The notes under the pieces are model-generated. The model had not been told where the DNA came from. It did no database searches and saw nothing but the letters and a program-made list of their open reading frames with translations. The position numbers and the translations under genes are program-made. From CANHBY01 sp031374415 (lineage in GTDB: Bacteria > Pseudomonadota > Gammaproteobacteria > Burkholderiales > Burkholderiaceae_C), in NCBI GenBank assembly GCA_031374415.1, contig JANMGB010000382.1, forward strand, positions 1 to 11,395: a DNA stretch of 11,395 nucleotides, given 5' to 3'. Below, in pieces: positions 6,112 to 11,395 of this stretch. Numbering within the stretch: the stretch's first letter is position 1; every line of letters begins with the position of its first letter.

Positions 6112-7206
6112 ATGCCCACTCATCCTGTAGACGCAGCCCTGCCATCCGACGCCCACCAGCCAGGGGCCCCGATTGAGTGGGCCAACGCGGCCCGCGAGGC
6201 CGCTTTTACACATTGGCTGGCTCCCTTGGCGGCCGAACATGGATTGCGGCCGCAGACCTTGCGCAGCGCGTCGAGTGACGCCAGTTTTCGGCGTTACTTT
6301 CGGATCGACGGCCTGGCGCAGAGCTTCATCATCATGGACGCACCACCGCCCCAAGAGGATGTGCGTCCGTTCGTTCTCATGGCGCAGCGCATCCGTGACG
6401 CCGGGCTGAATGCGCCGCAGGTGTGGGCACACGACATGGCGCGGGGCTTTTTGCTTTTGAGTGATTTGGGCTCGCAGTTGTACTTGCAGGCTTTGGTCGA
6501 CGCCCAATCCCGCGCACAACCAGAGCAAGCGCAGGGCCTCATGCGCGATGCGATTGCGGCCTTGGTGCAGTGGCAAACCCGCCTGTCAGGCGAGGGCTTG
6601 CCGGTGTATGACGAGGCTCTGTTGCGGCGCGAGTTGGCCTTGTTCCCAGAGTGGTGTGTGAGCCGCGAGCATGGCCGCACCTGGAACGCCAGCGAGCAAG
6701 CGCTGTGGGACCAAGTCTGTGCCGCTTTGGTCGCCAGTGCCCTGGCCCAGCCGCAGGTGGTGGTGCACCGAGACTACATGCCGCGAAACTTGATGCTCGG
6801 CACGCCCAACCCCGCGATTTTAGATTTTCAAGATGCGGTGTGGGGGCCTTTGAGCTACGACGTGGCGTCGCTCATTCGGGATGCCTTCTACTCGTGGGAC
6901 GAAGACCAAGAGATCGACATCGCTGTTCGCTACTGGGACGCGGCGCGCTTGGCAGGCTTGCCGGTGGATGAAGACTTCGGTGAATTTTGGCGCCAGGTGG
7001 AGTGGATGGGCCTGCAGCGCCATTTGAAAGTACTGGGCATTTTTTGCCGGCTCAAACACCGCGATGGCAAACCCAAATACAGCGAAGACCTGCCCCGTTT
7101 TTTCAACTACGCCCACCGAGTGGCGAGCCGGTACGGGGCTTTGCGGCCTCTGTGTTTGCTGCTGGAGCCCTTGATGGGCACGACGCGCAGTGAAGCGTAC
7201 TGTTGA
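6112..7206 (+). CDS. amgK: AmgK-like N-acetylmuramate/N-acetylglucosamine anomeric kinase (APH-fold)
   Basis: This 364-residue protein has the aminoglycoside-phosphotransferase fold. Its neighbourhood (divergent from lptD) and sequence match AmgK, which phosphorylates the anomeric carbon of MurNAc and GlcNAc in peptidoglycan recycling and so feeds UDP-MurNAc synthesis without de novo steps. The N-lobe contains SSDASFRRYFRI, the nucleotide-binding loop. The catalytic loop HRDYMPRN has H219, D221 and N226, and DFQDAVWGP at about 238 supplies the metal-binding Asp. The tail KVLGIFCRLKHRDGKPKY is typical of the family. Start 6112 is preferred over the in-frame ATG at 6049 because it has a GGAG at a suitable distance and leaves room for a divergent promoter. 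The partner uridylyltransferase gene murU, which follows amgK in Pseudomonas and many betaproteobacteria, is not here. A generic phosphotransferase role cannot be excluded. Confidence 0.85.
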   Translation: MPTHPVDAALPSDAHQPGAPIEWANAAREAAFTHWLAPLAAEHGLRPQTLRSASSDASFRRYFRIDGLAQSFIIMDAPPPQEDVRPFVLMAQRIRDAGLNAPQVWAHDMARGFLLLSDLGSQLYLQALVDAQSRAQPEQAQGLMRDAIAALVQWQTRLSGEGLPVYDEALLRRELALFPEWCVSREHGRTWNASEQALWDQVCAALVASALAQPQVVVHRDYMPRNLMLGTPNPAILDFQDAVWGPLSYDVASLIRDAFYSWDEDQEIDIAVRYWDAARLAGLPVDEDFGEFWRQVEWMGLQRHLKVLGIFCRLKHRDGKPKYSEDLPRFFNYAHRVASRYGALRPLCLLLEPLMGTTRSEAYC

Positions 7207-7234
7207 GTCTCACTGAGACACGCCCTAGGGCGTG
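7207..7234. repeat. Tandem hairpins directly after the amgK stop codon
   Basis: GTCTC/GAGAC (7207-7211 and 7215-7219) begins one base after the stop codon and is followed by the perfect 16-base palindrome CACGCCCTAGGGCGTG (7219-7234). No U-tract follows, so it is not a standard terminator; it could pause polymerase, stabilise the 3' end, or bind a protein. The ten bases GTCTCACTGA recur at 7280-7289, upstream of the ABC transporter gene. The remainder of the 131-base gap shows no gene. Confidence 0.55.
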
Positions 7235-7337
7235 CTGTTGCGCCAACGCCATAACCCCCTGAGCAGGATTTGGCAAGCTGTCTCACTGAAACGGCGCCGC
7301 TCGCCGGCCGGCCCGTGTTTCCAGTCAGAATCGGTTC

Positions 7338-9272
7338 ATGTTTGCCTTCTTTGAATCGCTGGTTCGCCCCACGCAGCCCCCGCCAGGGCCTCCGCCTGCA
7401 GGTTTGCTGGCGTTTTACTGGCACTTCGTACGGCAAACCCCTGCTTTGTATGTCGCCATGTTTGCCACGGCCTTGGCGGTGGCCTGGGTCGACACGCTGG
7501 TGCCCGTGTTTATCGGCAAGCTGGTGGGTTTGATGGCGCAGGCTGATCGGGCGGCTGCCCTGCGTGAGGCCAAGCCCATGCTCGTGGGCATGTTGGTGTT
7601 GGTGCTGGTGGTGCGCCCGCTGGCTTTGTTGTTGGACAGTTTGCTCCGCCACAACGCCGTGGTGCCGGGCGTGACGGGCTTGATTCGTTGGCAAAACCAC
7701 TGGCAGGTGGTGCGGCAGAGCTGGCCGTTTTTTCAGAATGATTTTGCCGGGCGCATTGCCAACCGGGTCATGCAGACTTGCAACTCCCTGCGTGAGTCGG
7801 TGGTGGGCAGCATTCGGGCGGTCTGGTACATCACGGTGTACGGCGGCAGCGCATTGGTTTTGATGGCCTGGGCTGATTGGCGTTTGGCTGTTCCCACCGT
7901 GGCCTGGTTTTTGGGCTACGTGTTTTTCTTGCGCTACTTTGTGCCGCGCATGCGGGACTTGGCCAAGCTGAGTTCCGAGCAACGCTCGATGGTGATGGGC
8001 CGCGTGGTGGACAGCTACACCAACATCCTGACAGTCAAGTTGTTTGCTCGGCTGCGCGACGAAGACGCCTACGTGCGCGAAGCCATCGAAGAGCATACGC
8101 TGGCCATCGCCGCCCACATGCGGCTCATCACCCAATTCATGACCACCTTGTCGATCATGAATGCCTTGCTCTTAACGGGCACCGCGGGCATTGGCATCGC
8201 CCTGTGGGTGCAGGGTCAGGTCGACGCAGCCGTGGTGGCCACGGCCTTGCCTTTGGCCTGGCAAATTGCCAACGTGGCGGGGTGGGTGAGTTTCGAAGTG
8301 ACCGGCATCTTCGAGAACATCGGGGTGGTGCAAGAAGGCATGGAGACCATTGCCGTGCCCCACAAGCTGACGGATGCAGCGGATGCCGCTGAGCTCACCG
8401 TGCCACACGGCGAGATCCGCATCGAGCAACTCACCTTCACCTATGGGCGCACTGATGGCAAGAAGGTGTTGGACGAGCTGAACCTCGTGATTCGCCCGGG
8501 TGAGCGAGTGGGCTTGGTGGGGCGCTCGGGGTCGGGCAAATCAACCTTGGTCAATTTGTTGCTGCGCTTTCATGAACTTGAGCAAGGTCGCATCATGATC
8601 GATGGTCAAGACATTGCCAAAGTCACGCAAGAGAGCCTGCGGTCGGCCATCGGCATGGTCACACAAGACACCTCGCTGCTGCACCGCTCCATCGCGGCCA
8701 ACATTGGCTATGGGGCCCCGGGCGCCACACAGGCTGACATTGAGGCTGCTGCGGACAAAGCCCAATCCCATGCGTTCATCATGGAGCTGCAAGATTGGCA
8801 AGATCGCACGGGCTATGAGGCGCACGTGGGGGAGCGTGGCGTGAAACTCAGCGGCGGCCAGCGTCAACGCATTGCGATTGCCCGGGTGATTTTGAAGAAC
8901 GCACCGATTTTGATTTTGGATGAGGCCACCTCGGCGCTGGACAGCGAGGCCGAGCTGGCCATTCAAGAGCAGTTTCTGGGTTTGATGGAGGGCAAGACCA
9001 CGATTGCCATTGCCCACCGTCTGTCCACCATCGCTCGCATGGACCGCTTGGTGGTGCTGGACCAGGGGCGCATCATGGAGCAAGGAACGCACGAAGAACT
9101 GTTGGCCCGACGCGGCCACTACGCGGCCCTGTGGCGCCATCAGTCCGGTGGCTTCTTGCCCCACGAGGAGGCCTTGCACGAAGACCTGCCGCTGCCGCAA
9201 TGGGTCCGCACGCCTTTGGAAGAGGGACACACTGTGGAGCAAAGCCCAGACGAGGCTGCCCAGAGAATCTGA
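7338..9272 (+). CDS. MsbA/ABCB-like ABC exporter half-transporter (permease fused to ATPase)
   Basis: A 644-residue inner-membrane exporter with one transmembrane domain followed by one ATPase domain, so it should act as a dimer. The first roughly 340 residues are hydrophobic with about six membrane segments. The ATPase domain begins near 355 (IRIEQLTFTYG). It has a Walker A GRSGSGKST near 395-403, a Q-loop VTQD near 439, the signature LSGGQRQ near 504, a Walker B ILILDEA near 524-530 with D-loop SALD, and an H-loop IAHRLST near 560, so it should be catalytically competent. The final 45 residues are acidic and not conserved in this family. Substrate cannot be told: lipid, drug and peptide exporters share this architecture. 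It follows the amgK-like gene by 131 bases on the same strand and may have its own promoter. The ATG has only a weak ribosome site. Confidence 0.93.
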   Translation: MFAFFESLVRPTQPPPGPPPAGLLAFYWHFVRQTPALYVAMFATALAVAWVDTLVPVFIGKLVGLMAQADRAAALREAKPMLVGMLVLVLVVRPLALLLDSLLRHNAVVPGVTGLIRWQNHWQVVRQSWPFFQNDFAGRIANRVMQTCNSLRESVVGSIRAVWYITVYGGSALVLMAWADWRLAVPTVAWFLGYVFFLRYFVPRMRDLAKLSSEQRSMVMGRVVDSYTNILTVKLFARLRDEDAYVREAIEEHTLAIAAHMRLITQFMTTLSIMNALLLTGTAGIGIALWVQGQVDAAVVATALPLAWQIANVAGWVSFEVTGIFENIGVVQEGMETIAVPHKLTDAADAAELTVPHGEIRIEQLTFTYGRTDGKKVLDELNLVIRPGERVGLVGRSGSGKSTLVNLLLRFHELEQGRIMIDGQDIAKVTQESLRSAIGMVTQDTSLLHRSIAANIGYGAPGATQADIEAAADKAQSHAFIMELQDWQDRTGYEAHVGERGVKLSGGQRQRIAIARVILKNAPILILDEATSALDSEAELAIQEQFLGLMEGKTTIAIAHRLSTIARMDRLVVLDQGRIMEQGTHEELLARRGHYAALWRHQSGGFLPHEEALHEDLPLPQWVRTPLEEGHTVEQSPDEAAQRI

Positions 9273-9283
9273 ACGGGGTGCCG

Positions 9284-9520
9284 TCAGGCACACTGGCCAA
9301 TGGGTGACCCCATTGGGCTCACTGGGTACGCTCCCCCCGTCTCCATGAACATCCAAGCATCGGCAGGCGAGGAGGATCGGTATGCCCTCAAAGGGATGAA
9401 GCAGCAGCAAGTCGTTGTCGCCGGAGACCATCAAATCCACCTGTGCGGCTGGGGCCATGGCGAAAATCAGGTGTCGAGGGCGGCTTGGGTTCGTTTGAGC
9501 TGCATTGACGGGTGAAAAAA
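9284..9520 (-). pseudogene. Decayed PIN-domain toxin-like gene (C-terminal part)
   Basis: On the minus strand, about 9464 to 9372 encodes FAMAPAAQVDLMVSGDN followed by DLLLLHPFEGIPIL. This closely fits the C-terminal part of putative PIN-domain toxins (VapC-like RNases, COG1569 type), with the acidic pair of the GD-x-DLL motif. Directly after IPIL the frame leaves the family pattern, but the next frame reads PADAWMFMETGGAYP and ends at 9284-9286, so a one-base shift near 9370 probably broke the gene. Upstream of about 9476 I find neither the PIN N-terminus (LDTN motif) nor a start with a ribosome site. It converges with the ABC transporter gene, whose stop is 11 bases away. No antitoxin gene is visible. 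I read it as a relic of a toxin-antitoxin locus, possibly cut by insertion-sequence activity. Confidence 0.6.
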
Positions 9521-9693
9521 GGCTGTCGGAGCATTGGCAGAGGGTGTCCAGGCCCTGGACAGGGCAATAGCCGATGGCAACACGCAAAAACATCCGTCAC
9601 CATGGAACTCTAGGCTGCCTTGAGAACACGTCATTGTCATGAACTCGCATCTCAGTGTCATCGGCGGGCAGGCTCTGAACTGGATGTCAGCCC

Positions 9694-9712
9694 CAGGGCT
9701 GTTCAACGCTAG
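9694..9712 (+). repeat. Left terminal inverted repeat of the ISAs1-family element
   Basis: The 19 bases CAGGGCTGTTCAACGCTAG are an exact reverse complement of 10865-10883. It lies 42 bases upstream of the transposase start. Confidence 0.9.
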
Positions 9713-9754
9713 CTAGCAATACACTCTGGCCCCCCGAACGAACGAGAGTGATGG

Positions 9755-10868
9755 ATGCTGGAGCTGCCAGAGTGGAGTGGAATTGAGGACAAGCGCAGAG
9801 GACAAGGGCGGATGTACGACCTGCCGCATGTACTGCTGTGCTGCGTATTGGCGGTAGCGGCGGGCGCAGACTCCTATCGGGGGATAGCGCGGTTCATCAA
9901 GGCTAAATTGGTCTGGCTGCGCACGCACTCGGCGCGGAGATGGAGCCAAGCGCCAAGCCACACTGGGTTGCGCGCGATTTTGTTGAGTCTGGACCAGCCG
10001 GCATTGGAGCAGGCTCTGCGCCGTCATGCTGCGGCGACGCTGGACAGCCAGGAGGCTGGGGGCAATACCTGTATCGCTATTGACGGCAAGACCCTGCGAG
10101 GAAGTCTTGACCGCTTTGCTGATGTGTCGGCACTGCAATGGTTGTCGGCGTTCGCCACCGAAAGGCGCTTGGTGGTGGGCCAGGTGGCGTGGACCGATGG
10201 CGACAAGGGAGGGGAGATTGCTGCCGCGCAAAAACTGATTGAAGAGCTGGGCTTGCGCGGAAAGCTGTTCACGCTGGATGCGTTGCACTGCCAAAAAAAC
10301 GCTGCAAGTAGTCGTGCAAAGCGGCAATGACGCGGTCATTCAGGTCAAGGGCAACCAGCCCACGCTGCTGCAAACCGTCGAGACCTTGGCAGCGCAGGGC
10401 GCGCCAAGCCTGAGCTGGCACCATGACGAAATCGGCAAGCGCAATCGGATTGAATCCCGCAAGACGTCAGTGTGGCCGATAGCCGCAGGCAGCGCAGGCA
10501 CCGAGTGGCCTCACGTGCACAGCTTGGTCCAGGTACGTCGCCACACCGAGGTTTTTAACACGAAGGAGGCGGCATGGGAGGCCCGCAGCGAGGCTGCATG
10601 GTACGTGTGTACTCGAGAGCTATCGGCCCGAGAGGCTCGAGATGCGGTGCGCGGGCATTGGCTGATTGAGTACGCGCTACACCATGTGCGCGATGTCGCC
10701 ATGGCTGAGGACGCCAGCCGTATTCGGCGAGAGCCCGGTGTCGTCGCCCAACTTCGTACCTGGGCTTTGAACTTGCTGCGCAAAGCCGGCCACGACAACA
10801 TCAAGGCCGCTCGTCAAATCCTCGGCTGGTCAGAGCAAGACTTATGGGAGTTGCTTGGCGTGACCTAG
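9755..10868 (+). pseudogene. ISAs1-family DDE transposase, frameshifted at a run of seven A
   Basis: Two overlapping frames together give a full-length ISAs1 transposase. The first (from ATG 9755) carries the N-terminal region IEDKRRGQGRMYDLPHVLL, the first catalytic Asp in IAIDGKTLRGS (D110) and the second in LFTLDALHCQ (D175). At the A-run 10293-10299 the reading must move +1 (or -2) to continue as KTLQVVVQSGNDAVIQVKGNQ. It then runs to HWLIEYALHH, where the Glu is the third catalytic residue, and stops at TAG 10866-10868 inside the right inverted repeat. Six or nine A's would restore one frame. A -1 ribosomal slip would give the wrong frame. The causes could be true inactivation, a homopolymer sequencing error, or transcriptional slippage. 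The family's usual IEN-x-x-HW is altered to IEY-x-x-HH here, which may weaken it further. Confidence 0.88.
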
Positions 10869-10883
10869 CGTTGAACAGCCCTG
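10865..10883 (+). repeat. Right terminal inverted repeat of the ISAs1-family element
   Basis: It is an exact reverse complement of the left repeat at 9694-9712 and contains the stop codon of the transposase. Confidence 0.9.
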
Positions 10884-10997
10884 CCCCTCGGGTGGCCTTC
10901 GGTCAGCCTTGACCCGACACCTTTTCCTCCAAATTTGGCGGTGGCCAAATCCGGCAAAAAAATGCCGGTGAATTTCAAAACAATGTGACCGACAACA

Positions 10998-11222
10998 ATT
11001 GAGAACGGCTGCCATTGGGTCATGGACGTGAACTACCGAGAAGACGAGTGCCTGATTCGCCGCAATCACGGACCGCAAAACATGGCCACGCTACGGCGCA
11101 TCGCGCTAAAACAAATCAAGCAAGACGCCAGCAAAGGATCGCACAAGGGTAAGCGCAAGCGCTTGAGCGATGACTATCTGCAAGAGTTGTTTGCTCTGGT
11201 GCCGCGAGCGGCTACACCATAA
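10998..11222 (+). pseudogene. C-terminal stub of a second ISAs1-family transposase
   Basis: From 10998 the frame reads IENGCHWVMDVNYREDE and runs 74 residues to TAA at 11220-11222. This is the classic end of ISAs1-family (H-repeat-associated) transposases, including the catalytic Glu in IEN and the basic tail KGSHKGKRKRL. In frame, a stop lies four codons upstream (10986-10988), and the expected HW before IEN is missing, so the homology begins abruptly and the rest of the gene is lost. It differs clearly from the neighbouring element's transposase (IEYALHHVRDVAMAEDA), so it is a remnant of a different element and not a duplicate. A later ATG (11022) could start a short peptide, but it would be non-functional. 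A small hairpin, CCGGCA/TGCCGG (10951-10956 and 10963-10968), lies between the two elements. Confidence 0.85.
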
Positions 11223-11260
11223 ACGGGCACGCCTGACAATCAAAACGAGCCAGAAAGCTA

Positions 11261-11395
11261 GGGCCTGTTCGGAAACTCACTGAAGCCATTTGCTGATGGC
11301 CGCGAGGTGAACGAAGCCAAGGAACATGCAGTCCAGTTTTTCAAAGCGTGTGGCTACACGCCGGAAAACTTTCATTCTCTGAAAGAGGTTTTCAA
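11261..11395 (-). mobile_element. End of an IS5-family (IS427-like) element, running off the window
   Basis: The terminal sequence GGGCCTGTTCGGAAACTCA begins at 11261 and resembles the terminal repeats of IS427-group elements. It is preceded by CTA, so the junction reads CTAG, which fits the group's preference for a TA-centred target. The transposase gene lies inside with its stop codon in the repeat. The far end is beyond the window. Confidence 0.75.
11277..11395 (-). CDS. IS5-family transposase, C-terminal fragment (partial)
   Basis: The minus-strand frame enters from the right edge and stops at 11277-11279 after 38 residues. It reads ENLFQRMKVFRRVATRFEKL and then DCMFLGFVHLAAISKWLQ. The pattern E-N-x-F-x-R-x-K-x-F-R-R-x-A-T-R-x-E/D-K is the C-terminal signature of IS427-group IS5 transposases and includes the last catalytic Glu of the DDE triad. 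Many members of this group are split in two frames, so the complete gene may need frameshifting, but that part lies outside the window. Confidence 0.85.
   Translation of the reverse strand, partial: ENLFQRMKVFRRVATRFEKLDCMFLGFVHLAAISKWLQ

Larger units (their letters stand above)
9694..10883 (+). mobile_element. Complete ISAs1-family insertion sequence (about 1.19 kb)
   Basis: The element is bounded by perfect 19-bp inverted repeats, CAGGGCTGTTCAACGCTAG at 9694-9712 and its reverse complement at 10865-10883, and holds one transposase gene that fills it. Length and terminal repeats fit the ISAs1 family. The ten flanking bases (left 9684-9693, right 10884-10893) do not match, so no target duplication is visible. 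This suggests a rearrangement after insertion, or loss of one side. The transposase is frameshifted, so the copy is probably not autonomous. Confidence 0.9.

Noticed and set aside
7107..8135. Long minus-strand open frame opposite amgK and the ABC transporter
   Set aside because: It is rich in His/Gln/Arg, matches no family and lies opposite two well-supported genes; it is a by-product of GC-rich codon use.
8541..9593. Long minus-strand open frame opposite the ABC ATPase domain
   Set aside because: Only its first part (about 9370-9480) resembles a PIN domain; the rest is antisense of conserved ATPase motifs and looks random.
10291..10302. Programmed -1 ribosomal frameshift in the ISAs1 transposase
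   Set aside because: The -1 frame reads PKKRC and does not continue the transposase; the needed shift is +1 or -2.
10951..10968. CCGGCA/TGCCGG hairpin as a terminator
   Set aside because: The stem is only six bases and is followed by a purine-rich mix, not a U-tract.
1..11395. CRISPR array, tRNA or rRNA genes
   Set aside because: No regularly spaced direct repeats and no cloverleaf or rRNA-like sequence were found on reading the window.

Overview
The window looks like a chromosome segment of a GC-rich betaproteobacterium, most likely Burkholderiales and probably Comamonadaceae. This rests on the block rsmA-surA-lptD with a divergent amgK-type sugar kinase and on the style of the proteins. 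The genus cannot be told from the sequence alone.

Layout. (1) Positions 1-1230 are an accessory edge. They hold a short C-terminal coding remnant that may be the end of a TnpB-type (IS200/IS605 OrfB) protein, about 475 bases with small hairpins but no convincing gene, an orphan barstar-family gene (625-1020), a perfect 17-bp inverted repeat covering its stop codon, and a bidirectional terminator (1202-1229). (2) Positions 1261-6046 on the minus strand are the envelope/ribosome block, transcribed lptD, surA, rsmA. LptD inserts LPS in the outer membrane, SurA is the periplasmic chaperone for outer-membrane proteins (LptD is a known client), and RsmA dimethylates 16S rRNA. pdxA, often found between surA and rsmA, is absent here. 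A hairpin-rich stretch of about 120 bases separates lptD from surA. (3) Positions 6112-9272 on the plus strand hold an AmgK-like kinase of peptidoglycan recycling, divergent from lptD, then an MsbA-like ABC exporter half-transporter. murU, the usual partner of amgK, is not next to it. (4) Positions 9273-11395 are a mobile-element graveyard. They hold a decayed PIN-domain gene on the minus strand, a complete ISAs1-family insertion sequence with perfect 19-bp inverted repeats and a frameshifted transposase, the C-terminal stub of a second, different ISAs1-family transposase, and the end of an IS5-family element (IS427-like) running off the window.

A conserved housekeeping core is thus bordered on both sides by mobile or accessory DNA. 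I see no clear new multi-gene system. The best leads are the orphan barstar with conserved toxin-binding positions and its hairpin, the structured lptD-surA gap, amgK without murU, and the possible TnpB 3' end.
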